Positions 25,365-33,189 of a stretch of 64,000 nucleotides of DNA are shown here, one piece after another. Under the pieces are notes generated by a model. The model saw only the letters and a list, made by a program, of their open reading frames with translations, ran no database searches and had not been told where the DNA came from. The stretch is from contig DATGXG010000046.1 in NCBI GenBank assembly GCA_035299085.1, forward strand, positions 1 to 64,000. Direction: 5' to 3'. Each line of letters begins with the position of its first letter. Position 1 is the stretch's first letter. Source of the DNA: Bacteroidales bacterium (GTDB taxonomy: Bacteria > Bacteroidota > Bacteroidia > Bacteroidales > UBA10428). A program made the position numbers and the translations under genes.

Positions 25365-25592
25365 AACCACGAATGCACGAATTGAAGACGAATTATTTTA
25401 TTTAAACTAATGGCACGAATGGCTGAAAGCGTTGCTTTCAGGGGGTGTACCAGTGCTGATGTTGGTTCGTTTATCAATGAATGAGGGACATTGCGATTCA
25501 GAGAGATAACTTTTGCCAATGCGTTCTTCCCCTCTCTTTCAGAGTCTGTCCCGCTTCGGCGGGAAGAGGGGCAGGGGTGAGGTGTTTGCATA
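25365..25592. repeat. CCACGAATGCACGAATT / CTGAAAGCGTTGCTTTCAGG repeat, full copy
   Basis: Aligned by eye, this copy is almost identical to 22180-22405 over about 220 bp: the GCTGAAAGCGTTGCTTTCAG hairpin, the TTGGTTCGTTTATCAATGAA spacer, the CAATGCGTTCTTCCCCTCTC arm and GAAGAGGGGCAGGGGTGAGG. A few single-base differences separate the two. Confidence 0.85.
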
Positions 25593-25675
25593 GGAGGCTC
25601 ATGTGCTTATAGTTTTTTTATAGATTTGCAGTCAATACCCTCCGGCCGTAACCCCCTTAACAAATAAACACTGCT

Positions 25676-26515
25676 ATGAAACTCACAGAAAACCTTCACC
25701 TGCTGCAGATCGATTTTGAAATCGCATTAAGCCCGGATAAAAAACTGCCACGATTTGTCAATGTATTGATTATCCTTGGAGATAAAATAACCCTTATCGA
25801 TACAGGCGTAAAAGGAAGTGAACAGAAAATAGTTGATTATATCCGGAGTATCAACAGGAACGCCTCAGAAATCGGGACTGTTATTTTATCTCATTCCCAT
25901 CCCGATCATATCGGCTGTGCCGCGAGGATCAAGGAAATAACCGGCTGCAAGGTTATGGCCCATGCCGCGGAAAGGGAATGGATTGAAAACATTGAAGTGC
26001 AAATGCAACAGCGTCCTGTACCCGGGTTCCTTAACCTGGTGGACAGAAATGTTGTTATTGATGAATTTATTCCGGATCATCAGGAAATAAAGATAAAACA
26101 AAATTGCACCTTACGATTTATTCATGCTCCCGGACATTCCGCCGGGTCGCTGAATATTTTGTTCAAAGAAGACCGGATCCTGTTTACAGCGGATTCTGTT
26201 CCGTTGAAAAACGATATTCCCAATTACGACAATTACCGCGATCTCATGCAATCGCTGGAGGCAATCCGGAATAACGACCAATACGATATGCTGCTGACGT
26301 CCTGGACTCCTCCCGTGAGAAATAAAACCGCAATCTCCAGATTGCTGGAAGAAGGCGAAGAATACATGAGAAGCGTCGACAGGGCGGTGAAAAGTTGCTA
26401 TAAAGGCAAAACTGATGAATTTCCGGTTTCATGCCAGTGTGCGGTGGAGAAACTGGGGCTTCCGGCGTTTATGGCAAACCCGATTGTGGACAGGGCGTTT
26501 AAAAGCAATTTCTGA
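25676..26515 (+). CDS. MBL-fold metallo-hydrolase
   Basis: A 279-residue cytoplasmic protein of the metallo-beta-lactamase fold. The zinc-binding motif is S-H-S-H-P-D-H-I-G at about residues 73-81 (HxHxDH). A later conserved His is in H-A-P-G-H-S-A-G-S (about 155), and an Asp is in F-T-A-D-S-V-P (about 173). The early D-T-G (residue about 43) is the first beta-lactamase motif. Both metal sites can therefore be filled. The subgroup is of unknown substrate; it could be a lactonase, thioesterase or phosphodiesterase. Monocistronic, between two repeat copies. Confidence 0.85.
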   Translation: MKLTENLHLLQIDFEIALSPDKKLPRFVNVLIILGDKITLIDTGVKGSEQKIVDYIRSINRNASEIGTVILSHSHPDHIGCAARIKEITGCKVMAHAAEREWIENIEVQMQQRPVPGFLNLVDRNVVIDEFIPDHQEIKIKQNCTLRFIHAPGHSAGSLNILFKEDRILFTADSVPLKNDIPNYDNYRDLMQSLEAIRNNDQYDMLLTSWTPPVRNKTAISRLLEEGEEYMRSVDRAVKSCYKGKTDEFPVSCQCAVEKLGLPAFMANPIVDRAFKSNF

Positions 26516-26517
26516 GG

Positions 26518-26770
26518 AAGGTTTCTCGCAGAATTTCTCGCAGATGCGCGGAGACGCAGAGGAACCGCCGATGGCGGTTTAAAAAATTTAACCACGAATG
26601 CACTAATTAAAGACAAATAGAATTCCACTTTATAACCACGAATGCACGAATTAAAGACGAAGTAATTTATTAAAACTAATGGCACGAATGGCTGAAAGCA
26701 TTGCTTTCAGGGGGTGTGCCTGTGATTAAAGCACTGCCTGATTCAAAGCACCGCGGGTTGGCCGTGACAA
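26518..26770. repeat. CTCGCAGA...CGCAGAGG and CCACGAATGCAC repeats
   Basis: TTTCTCGCAGA with GGAGACGCAGAGG and GCCGATGGCGGTTTAAA (26518-26585), then two ACCACGAATGCAC copies, the GCTGAAAGCATTGCTTTCAG hairpin and the CACCGCGGGTTGGCCGTGAC piece of the structured element. The apparent 5' extension of the next gene to 26701 is only this repeat read in frame. Confidence 0.75.
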
Positions 26771-26823
26771 AACGAGGAGAAAAGAAAAAATTCCTACCTT
26801 TCCCCCTTTCATCCCCACACTCC

Positions 26824-27735
26824 ATGAACGCCTATCAGAAAGAATACATTCACCGGATTAACAAGGTAATCGATTATATCGAAGAACATATTGACGAGGA
26901 ACTGTCGCTTGAAATCCTTTCATCGGTTGCCAGTTTTTCACCGTTTCATTTTCACCGGATCTTTGCCGCCTTTGTGGGTGAAACGCTGTATGATTTTATT
27001 AAACGACTGCGTATTGAAAAGGCGGCCAGCCTATTGATCAATGATCCCGATATACCTGTTTCGGAAGTTGCCGTGATATGCGGATTCAACAGCACCTCCG
27101 TTTTCTGCCGGAATTTTAAGGACAGGTTCAGGATCAGCGCCGGCGAATTTCGCAAAAGTTGGAGTAAAGACAGCAAGAATCGTCAATCGCTCAGCAAGAA
27201 CAGTAAATTGTCAGAAATGACCATGGACTATGTTTGTGAAAACAATTTAAACATCAGTACCATGAAAGACAATTTTCAAATCAAAGACATGCCGGCAATG
27301 GACGTTCTGTATTGCCGCCACACCGGCAGGTTCGACCAGATCGGCCAGGCGTATGAGAAATTATTCAGATGGGCAGGTCCCCGCGGATTGCTGCAATTCC
27401 CGGAAACAAAGGGATTGACGTATTATCATGATGATCCGAAGGTTACCGATGCGGAAAAGATCCGCCAGAGTGCCTGTATCACTGTTAAAGGTGATGTAAA
27501 AACCGAGGGGGAAATAGGTAAAATGAAGATTCCCGGCGGTAAGTATGTTGTCGGCGAATTCGAGATTTTTACCCATGAATTCCAGCAGGCATGGGATTCA
27601 ACCTGTGTGTGGCTCTCCCAGAGCGGTTATCAGCCGGCCGATGCATGCCCGTATGAGTTGTATCACAACAACGGCGAACTCGATCCGCAGAAGAAGTTCA
27701 GGGTGGATATTTGTATACCGGTGAAGGCTTTGTAA
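26824..27735 (+). CDS. AraC-family regulator with GyrI-like effector-binding domain
   Basis: A 303-residue regulator. Residues 5-110 hold an N-terminal AraC double helix-turn-helix (E-E-L-S-L-E-I-L-S, then F-S-P-F-H-F-H-R-I-F and V-A-V-I-C-G-F-N-S-T-S-V-F-C-R-N-F-K). Residues about 150-303 hold a GyrI-like (SOUL/BmrR C-terminal) domain, recognisable from the F-D-Q-I-G-Q-A-Y-E-K-L-F segment and the end C-P-Y-E-L-Y-H-N-N-G-E-L-D. This is the Rob/SoxS-like architecture that senses small hydrophobic compounds or drugs. It probably activates or represses transporters or detoxifying genes. The ATG at 26824 opens the HTH directly. The target is not visible; the neighbours are an orphan SusC and an MBL hydrolase. 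Confidence 0.88.
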   Translation: MNAYQKEYIHRINKVIDYIEEHIDEELSLEILSSVASFSPFHFHRIFAAFVGETLYDFIKRLRIEKAASLLINDPDIPVSEVAVICGFNSTSVFCRNFKDRFRISAGEFRKSWSKDSKNRQSLSKNSKLSEMTMDYVCENNLNISTMKDNFQIKDMPAMDVLYCRHTGRFDQIGQAYEKLFRWAGPRGLLQFPETKGLTYYHDDPKVTDAEKIRQSACITVKGDVKTEGEIGKMKIPGGKYVVGEFEIFTHEFQQAWDSTCVWLSQSGYQPADACPYELYHNNGELDPQKKFRVDICIPVKAL

Positions 27736-27754
27736 CTATTAACAACTAATTATT

Positions 27755-27940
27755 AGCCACTAAGGCACAAAGGCACTAAGATTGGTTGAGTCTAATACGC
27801 TTAAAGGCACAAAGGCGCCCTGCGGCGCTTTCTGCCTTAGGCGGTTTCCCGCAGAGGTGCGGAGACGCAGAGTTACAGCCTGCGGCAGTTTGAAAATTTA
27901 ACACGAAGAACACTAGGAACACTTAGAGCACAAAGGCAGT
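27755..27940. repeat. GCACAAAGGCACTAAG and CGCAGAGGTGCGGAGACGCA repeats
   Basis: ACTAAGGCACAAAGGCACTA, AAGGCGCCCTGCGGCGCTTT (palindromic), CGCAGAGGTGCGGAGACGCAG, GCCTGCGGCAG and AACACGAAGAACACTAGG blocks fill the gap between the regulator and the SusC gene. Confidence 0.65.
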
Positions 27941-27944
27941 AATT

Positions 27945-30665
27945 CTACAACCTAACCTCTATACTGAATGTGTAAATCTTCGGCGGATAGGCCCGGATCA
28001 CATCCTGGTGCCATCCGTTTGATTCCATTTCTATTTCAGGATCAACACCGTCATAACCGGAAATGGTGAATAAACGCTGAGCACTCATGTTGAGTGAAAT
28101 TTCACTTAAGTGCAGGTATTGGCATATGCGGGGATTCAGATTATATCCCAGGCTTACATAGTTCAACCTCAGAAAACCACCATTAGCTACATATCTGTCC
28201 GAGCCAAGGTTATTGGCAGGATGGCCCTTGTAAGCCCTGTGAATAAGATCCGTTCCCTGTCCCTCTACCTTCCACCGGTTAATGACTTCTCTGCTCTGGT
28301 TATTTAAGGAAACCATTCCTTCGGATTCAAGGGCAGCCAGTCTCATTACTTTGTAACCTGACCGGAAATGGAAATTGCCTGTGAGGGACAGATTTTTATA
28401 TTTCACCGTACTTCCGAATCCGCCTGTGAATTTGGGATAAGAATTCCCAAGGTAAACGACATCATTTTCATTGATTATTCCGTCATAATTCAAATCCTTA
28501 TATTTTACATCGCCGGCCTGGAAATTCTTATGGTTGCCCCGGTAATCATACCGGTTAATGCCCGGTTCACCCAGGTTATTATAAATAATATCACCGTTGC
28601 GATCATGCGCTATGACATCGTCACCGGTGGCATATAAGCCCTCATATTTCAAACCATATATTTCACTCCGGGGGGTATTATCATCAATTCTGCCCAGAAA
28701 TTTTCCGTTTTCAAGCATTCCGGTAGTCATAATTTCAGGCACTTTAACATACTGCGAGTTATTATGAGCCAGGTTAACATTAACCTGCCATTTTACATTT
28801 CTGGTTTTTATTAATTCATCATCAATCATTACCTCCCAGCCTCTGCTTCTGCTTTTTGATTCAGCAACAAAACCGGTTTCTATAATATCCTGGCTGTAGA
28901 ATTTACTGTAAAATTCAGCAGTGAAACGTACCCGGTTACTGAAGGTGCCCAGGTGAATGCCGGAATTAAAGGTTCTCACGTGTACAGGGGTTTGATGCCA
29001 CGTAGAAATCATTTGATAAAACCTGAACGGAAAATAATCCGCATAGCTCAAACCGGAATAAATCATTGCTTCTGGCAAATGCAATGCTTTTAAAAAAGGT
29101 TCATCAGAAAAACGCCATCCGGCTGAAATACCAAAATGTTTGTCCCAAATATCCTGATCATTATACAGCGATTCAATCCTGGTATTGACATTCAGCATAT
29201 ATCGGTTCTGATACCTGTACATTAATGAAGAACTGACCGAGTTTCTGCTGTAATCATGTTTATCATCAAACGGAGGATTATACCCTGTTTTATTAATCAT
29301 GTATTGATTGATGTATGAGAGGGTTCCACTCAGTTCATTCCTTTCTTCATTTTTAAAAGGTATCTTAAACAAAGCCTGGACTTCATTCCGGTACTGTTTG
29401 GAGAACTGATCAAAGTGGCTATTTATAACATCAAACGGCTCTGAATCGTTGAAGATCGCTTTTCTTGGCAGATAATTGCTATAGTCTGCTGATGATCTCA
29501 ACCAGGTAAATATTTCGGCGAAACGAAGCCATCCGGTTAAGGCATAGTGTAACCGGACGGTTGCCATGAAATCATTCTGTTTGTTGCCTGAATTCCCCAG
29601 TTCGGATACTGCTACGGGATTAAAATAAGATAAGCCAGGGCCCTGGTAATTCTGAGAAGGGACAAAATAATCCCCTGTTCGGTTACCTGATGAATCATAT
29701 TCCCAAATGCTCATATTGGGGGCTTTTATGAAGGCCATTTCCAGGATATCCATATCGTACATGCTTACGTTGACATCATACTTGTTAAAAGCGTTGCTTA
29801 ATTGCAATGATGCCGTCAGTTTATCGGTGAAGTAACGTTCATAGAACATTCTTCCGAGAAATCTATTGTAACCGCTGTTGATCAATGAACCTTTTTGATC
29901 GAGGAAATTCATGGAGCCATAATACCGGCTCTTTTTATTTCCCCCGCTGATGTTCAAGAAATGGTTCGTGGCAGCACCTCTTTGGGTAACTGCTTTAACC
30001 CAGTCAGTGTTGGCCGAGTAATTATAAAAACCTGAATAATCTCTGTCATACGAAATTTCAGGGGGTATTTCAAATACCCCTTCGGCATTATGCCAGGCCT
30101 CCAGCTGGTACATGATATATTCATCCCCACTGAGCATTGGCATATAAGAAGGTTTTTGCACCAGGCTCTGATTAAACTGGTAAGAAAGGTGCATCTTTTG
30201 TGGGCCTCCTTTTTTCGTTTCAATCAGGATCGCCCCGTTTGCTCCTTCCGCACCAAATTGAGAAACCGCAGAGCCGTCTTTCAGAATTTCGATTGACGCA
30301 ATATCTTTTAAAGACACAGGAATTAAACACCTTGGTTCTTCACTGGCCGGAACGAAAGGTCGATCAATTTGTTCCGGTGACCACCAGGGTATTCCGTCAA
30401 TCACTATGAGAGGAGTATTAATTCCGTTATGACTTAGTCCTCTTAAAATCATTTGAGCATTTCTTCCCGGGTCGCCTGATGATGCAATGATATCCAGTCC
30501 GCTGACCCGGCCCTGAAGAAAATCGGAGACTGTAATCTCATTAGTCACATTGAGGGAATCCGGGTAGATTTTGTAATTCTGGGCTGCCAGATGGTTGCCT
30601 GTATAAAATGCAGGAACCAGGATCAGCATGTTAAGAAGGCGTTTCCTGAAATGGGTGAAATGCAT
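27945..30665 (-). CDS. SusC/RagA-type TonB-linked outer membrane protein (orphan)
   Basis: A 906-residue outer-membrane TonB-dependent transporter. The signal peptide (L-N-M-L-I-L-V-P-A-F-Y-T) precedes a TonB plug starting at about residue 40: S-D-F-L-Q-G-R-V-S-G-L-D-I, A-Q-M-I-L-R-G, T-P-L-I-V-I-D-G-I-P-W, A-S-I-E-I-L-K-D-G-S-A. A 22-strand barrel follows, with the SusC-type ends G-D-V-K-Y-K-D-L-N-Y-D-G-I, N-S-Y-P-K-F-T-G-G-F and P-K-I-Y-T-F-S-I-E-V-R-L. The protein is shorter than most SusC members because the N-terminal carboxypeptidase-like domain is missing. No susD gene is next to it, so substrate capture must rely on another protein or on the barrel alone. Substrate unknown. Confidence 0.88.
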   Translation of the reverse strand: MHFTHFRKRLLNMLILVPAFYTGNHLAAQNYKIYPDSLNVTNEITVSDFLQGRVSGLDIIASSGDPGRNAQMILRGLSHNGINTPLIVIDGIPWWSPEQIDRPFVPASEEPRCLIPVSLKDIASIEILKDGSAVSQFGAEGANGAILIETKKGGPQKMHLSYQFNQSLVQKPSYMPMLSGDEYIMYQLEAWHNAEGVFEIPPEISYDRDYSGFYNYSANTDWVKAVTQRGAATNHFLNISGGNKKSRYYGSMNFLDQKGSLINSGYNRFLGRMFYERYFTDKLTASLQLSNAFNKYDVNVSMYDMDILEMAFIKAPNMSIWEYDSSGNRTGDYFVPSQNYQGPGLSYFNPVAVSELGNSGNKQNDFMATVRLHYALTGWLRFAEIFTWLRSSADYSNYLPRKAIFNDSEPFDVINSHFDQFSKQYRNEVQALFKIPFKNEERNELSGTLSYINQYMINKTGYNPPFDDKHDYSRNSVSSSLMYRYQNRYMLNVNTRIESLYNDQDIWDKHFGISAGWRFSDEPFLKALHLPEAMIYSGLSYADYFPFRFYQMISTWHQTPVHVRTFNSGIHLGTFSNRVRFTAEFYSKFYSQDIIETGFVAESKSRSRGWEVMIDDELIKTRNVKWQVNVNLAHNNSQYVKVPEIMTTGMLENGKFLGRIDDNTPRSEIYGLKYEGLYATGDDVIAHDRNGDIIYNNLGEPGINRYDYRGNHKNFQAGDVKYKDLNYDGIINENDVVYLGNSYPKFTGGFGSTVKYKNLSLTGNFHFRSGYKVMRLAALESEGMVSLNNQSREVINRWKVEGQGTDLIHRAYKGHPANNLGSDRYVANGGFLRLNYVSLGYNLNPRICQYLHLSEISLNMSAQRLFTISGYDGVDPEIEMESNGWHQDVIRAYPPKIYTFSIEVRL

Positions 30666-30766
30666 AGCGCGAACTATTTATCAGAATTGGGTAGATAAAT
30701 TTGGGAATTTTTTCAATTGGGTGATGCGTTTTCCCGCGGATTTTCCCGATGGCTGCCTGCGGCAGT

Positions 30767-31327
30767 TTATAAAAACCTCCTCATTTTACCCAGCTGAATG
30801 TCCATGCCGAGGCCGTAAAAGGAGTGGCGGAAATTGAGGTTGGTGAATGCCCTCAGCTGGAGGCCGGCAATCGGGCCTAAATTCAAGCTTACAGCTGCTT
30901 CAACGGGCAGACCGATGGTGGCAAAGTGTTCGGTTTCCTGCTCGGTAATTTCTCCGTAGAATAAGCCTAACCCTGATGAAATGGAAACATGTCCGGATTT
31001 ACATTCCCGGTTGGTTATTCCCAACAAAAAGTTAAACGCATGGTAATGGTTTTGGCGATCAAATAGCCCGAGTTCGGTATGTTCGCTGTCGAAGATATCC
31101 ATGTACTGGACTTCCGACAATACCCGGTTATACTGGAATTTTAAAGCCAGGTCCACCCCGGCAGTCCGGTCGAATAACACAGGCCTTACCCGGTATGCTC
31201 CGCCTTCGATCCAGGCGTTGATCACCGGAATGTCCACATAATCCTGGGCTACCATAGGGGCGCACAGGCATAATAACAGAATAAAGAATTTCAAACGCAT
31301 TTGATGCGGTTTTCTATTTATACGCAA
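30767..31327 (-). CDS. Secreted outer-membrane beta-barrel-like protein, unknown
   Basis: A 186-residue exported protein. A signal peptide (KFFILLLCLCAPMVAQ, cleavage near residue 27) is followed by alternating hydrophobic/polar stretches with aromatic ends (G-G-A-Y-R-V-R-P-V-L-F, A-L-K-F-Q-Y-N, A-F-N-F-L-L-G-I, S-S-G-L-G-L-F-Y-G, A-A-V-S-L-N-L-G-P-I-A-G-L-Q-L-R-A-F). This is typical of a small outer-membrane beta barrel of eight strands. The end reads G-L-G-M-D-I-Q-L-G-K-M-R-R-F, not the usual Phe-terminal barrel end. It lies just upstream of the SusC gene on the same strand, but a 101 bp gap and repeat-like DNA separate them. Function not assigned. Confidence 0.7.
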   Translation of the reverse strand: MRINRKPHQMRLKFFILLLCLCAPMVAQDYVDIPVINAWIEGGAYRVRPVLFDRTAGVDLALKFQYNRVLSEVQYMDIFDSEHTELGLFDRQNHYHAFNFLLGITNRECKSGHVSISSGLGLFYGEITEQETEHFATIGLPVEAAVSLNLGPIAGLQLRAFTNLNFRHSFYGLGMDIQLGKMRRFL

Positions 31328-31420
31328 AAATCGGAGAACCGGTTAAGGTTTGATGTTTGGACTTTTTCTGATTTTATTCTTACAGGTTTCTCGCTTTGCT
31401 CGAAATGACAATTTGCACTG

Positions 31421-31476
31421 TATTAAAATGGGAAGGATGGGGCGGCGGAGCCGCCCCATCCTTCCCCATATTTTAA
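31421..31476. terminator. Long hairpin with a GGATGGGGCGGC stem
   Basis: ATTAAAATGGG, then AAGGATGGGGCGGC, the loop GGA, GCCGCCCCATCCTT and CCCCATATTTTAAT form a nearly perfect hairpin of about 26 bp per arm. It follows the TfoX-like gene stop (31518, minus strand). Read on that strand the 3' arm ends in TTTTAATA, which fits a terminator. It is preceded by a TTTCTCGCTTTGCTCGAAAT dispersed motif. Confidence 0.55.
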
Positions 31477-31517
31477 TGATCGTGATGTCATTCCGACTGA
31501 AAGGAGGAACCTAATTA

Positions 31518-31856
31518 TTATTTCCTCTTCTTCGAAGCCTTTGCTTTTTTATTATAATCCAGGCAGAGGCTGATCCAGTATTCGAAGTCTTTTTCGGATC
31601 TCATGCCGGTATCATCGATAAGCACATAGCCGATCATCGGGCGTTTGGTGAAATCCATCGTACGGCAGCCTCTTTTTTCAACCAGTTCATTGTGGATTCC
31701 AGGATCGATGCGGCACATCATTTCATCCTTGATGACACCCACACACATCTTACCATTGTACATGAATACGATTCCGCCCATCATTTCTTTTTCTTCCATG
31801 TTTGGTAAAACGGCCATGCGGGCGCGGATGCGGTCGGCGAGGGAGTGGTTGTACAT
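31518..31856 (-). CDS. TfoX/Sxy N-terminal domain protein
   Basis: A 112-residue cytoplasmic protein consisting only of a TfoX N-terminal domain: E-K-E-M-M-G-G-I-V-F-M-Y-N-G-K-M-C-V-G-V near residue 25, and a lysine-rich tail (A-K-A-S-K-K-R-K). TfoX/Sxy proteins activate competence genes with CRP in gammaproteobacteria. The short Bacteroidota relatives lack the C-terminal domain and have no proven role, so a competence function is not claimed. Monocistronic, ending near the 31421-31476 hairpin. Confidence 0.85.
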   Translation of the reverse strand: MYNHSLADRIRARMAVLPNMEEKEMMGGIVFMYNGKMCVGVIKDEMMCRIDPGIHNELVEKRGCRTMDFTKRPMIGYVLIDDTGMRSEKDFEYWISLCLDYNKKAKASKKRK

Positions 31857-31884
31857 TTTTTAGCTGTTAAGGGGTTTAGGGGTT

Positions 31885-31985
31885 TAGGGGTTCAGAAGGT
31901 CAGACGAAGTCGGAGACTTCGCCTAGCACAGCAACCAATCACCAGTCACCAGTCACTGAAATCGTCAATCGTAAATCGTAAATTG
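31885..31985. repeat. AGACGAAGTCGGAGACTTCG palindrome and CGTAAATC repeat
   Basis: GACGAAGTCGGAGACTTCGCC (about 31902-31922) is an inverted repeat (GAAGTC/GACTTC). CGTAAATCGTAAAT follows at 31966-31982 and encodes the last five residues and stop of the ThuA gene. The palindrome recurs at 32755-32865, 39127-39150 and 58152-58195. Confidence 0.7.
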
Positions 31986-32687
31986 AATTGCCTGCCACAA
32001 CAGCCTCCTGAAATTTGCATTCCGGAAGGCGATTTCATTGTGCCCCGACTGCAACGTTACAACACGGGCTTTGCCATATTGTTTTGTCCAGCCGATGATG
32101 CCGGTACTACCGGGGGTATCCGTTGTAATCAGCGTGATTATTCCGGGTTGTACGTAGAAATTATCGTACGTCTCATCCACCATGGTGAAATCAGGGATAC
32201 CCCGGGTAACCGGATGATTCTTATCTTTTACCACCAGGTGGACAGGCACGTCATGCTGATAGGAGGATTCACCATAGATATGCCCGTCGATTGTATCTTT
32301 CCGGTGAAAATACCGTCCACCGGTGATATTCACATATTCATCCCAGTCGTCGAAAGCACAGATGCTGTGATGCAGCACAACAAGGGGTTTTCCTTCCTTA
32401 ATGCAGGCTGAAAGATCGGCAGCCTGTTCCGCAGTAATATCCTGCCACATATGGTAAAATACGACCACATCATATTCATCACGGTGCTCTTTTTTGAACA
32501 GGTCAAAGGCACCCGGTAATTCGGCAACCCTATGGGTTATCTTGCCGGGCAGGCTGTCGAACATTCCATTGAATGCACTGATATTGTAATCGTGTCCGCC
32601 AGTAATCACCAGCACCCGCGGAGCAGGTGACTGACCTGAAGCAATACCTGAAAGCATGATGAGAAGTAAAAAAATTGTGTTTTTCAT
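31965..32687 (-). CDS. ThuA-like domain protein, exported
   Basis: A 240-residue protein with a signal peptide (FLLLIMLSGIASGQ) followed by a ThuA domain (class I glutamine-amidotransferase-like fold): V-L-V-I-T-G-G-H-D-Y at about residue 25, Y-D-V-V-V-F-Y-H-M near 70, G-K-P-L-V-V-L-H-H-S near 100 and H-P-V-T-R-G-I-P-D-F near 160, all family hallmarks. ThuA homologues act in carbohydrate (trehalose, glycan) metabolism. The ATG at 32687 gives the signal peptide; the upstream in-frame ATG at 32765 adds 26 residues of repeat-like DNA. The last residues F-T-I-Y-D and the TGA come from the CGTAAATC repeat, so the original end was probably lost. Confidence 0.85.
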   Translation of the reverse strand: MKNTIFLLLIMLSGIASGQSPAPRVLVITGGHDYNISAFNGMFDSLPGKITHRVAELPGAFDLFKKEHRDEYDVVVFYHMWQDITAEQAADLSACIKEGKPLVVLHHSICAFDDWDEYVNITGGRYFHRKDTIDGHIYGESSYQHDVPVHLVVKDKNHPVTRGIPDFTMVDETYDNFYVQPGIITLITTDTPGSTGIIGWTKQYGKARVVTLQSGHNEIAFRNANFRRLLWQAIQFTIYD

Positions 32688-32749
32688 GGTGTGGGGATGT
32701 TGATCAAAGGTAAGAAGAAATGTTTGAGGTTTGAAGTTTGATGTATGGC

Positions 32750-32870
32750 GTTCAGACGAAGTCACAGACTTCGCCTAGCAAGTTGATCAGGTCAGGTGAA
32801 GTCACAGACTTCACCTGGCACTTCTGTTTAACGGTAAGACGAAGTCGGAGACTTCGCCTGGCATGGGGTT
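32750..32870. repeat. Three copies of the AGTC(A/G)(C/G)AGACTTCGCCT palindrome
   Basis: Copies at about 32756-32778, 32795-32818 and 32841-32863, each GA(A/T)GTC...GACTTC(A/G)CCTGGCA or CCTAGCA. They are separated by about 40 bp of unrelated sequence. Confidence 0.7.
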
Positions 32871-32874
32871 GAAT

Positions 32875-33122
32875 GCAATCCGCGCTAGCGGATTAATGTG
32901 AGTAGCGCCGGCTGAAAGCCGGTGTTATTGGCATTCATGGTTTCACAGCCGCGTTAGCGGTTGAATTTGAACATAAAGAAACTTTTTTAACACAGCGGTA
33001 TTCAACCGTTGTTTTTCATATTCAACCACTCCGTGGTTATAAGTCCGTGTATATAAAACATTCGATTACACCGGCTTTCAGCCGGCGCTATTCAAATTCA
33101 ACCACTCCGTGGTTCAAATGCA
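32875..33122. repeat. GCCGGCTGAAAGCCGGTG composite repeat, copy 1
   Basis: Contains CCGCGCTAGCGGATTAATGT, AGCGCCGGCTGAAAGCCGGT, GCATTCATGG, CAGCCGCGTTAGCGGTTGAA, CAACCACTCCGTGGTTATAA, CACCGGCTTTCAGCCGGCGC and CAACCACTCCGTGGTTCAAA. The two GCCGGC-type palindromes are inverse copies of each other near the ends. A copy with about 85% identity (by eye) lies at 50955-51195. Confidence 0.8.
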
Positions 33123-33135
33123 TTTTGAAACGGTA

Positions 33136-33166
33136 TTGACAAAGCGCTGATTTTTTTGTACCTTTA
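33136..33166 (+). promoter_or_regulatory. Candidate Bacteroidota promoter for the lipoprotein gene
   Basis: TTG at 33136-33138 and TACCTTTA at 33159-33166 fit the Bacteroidota TTTG/TAnnTTTG promoter pattern with one mismatch in the -7 element and a spacer near 20 bp. Transcription would start about 17 nt before the ATG at 33190. Confidence 0.4.
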
Positions 33167-33189
33167 GATTAATCCCTAATCCCAATCCC

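Noticed and set aside
26701..26823. Extended N-terminus of the AraC regulator
   Set aside because: The extension is encoded by the CTGAAAGCATTGCTTTCAGG and GTGACAAAACG repeats; the family start aligns with the ATG at 26824.
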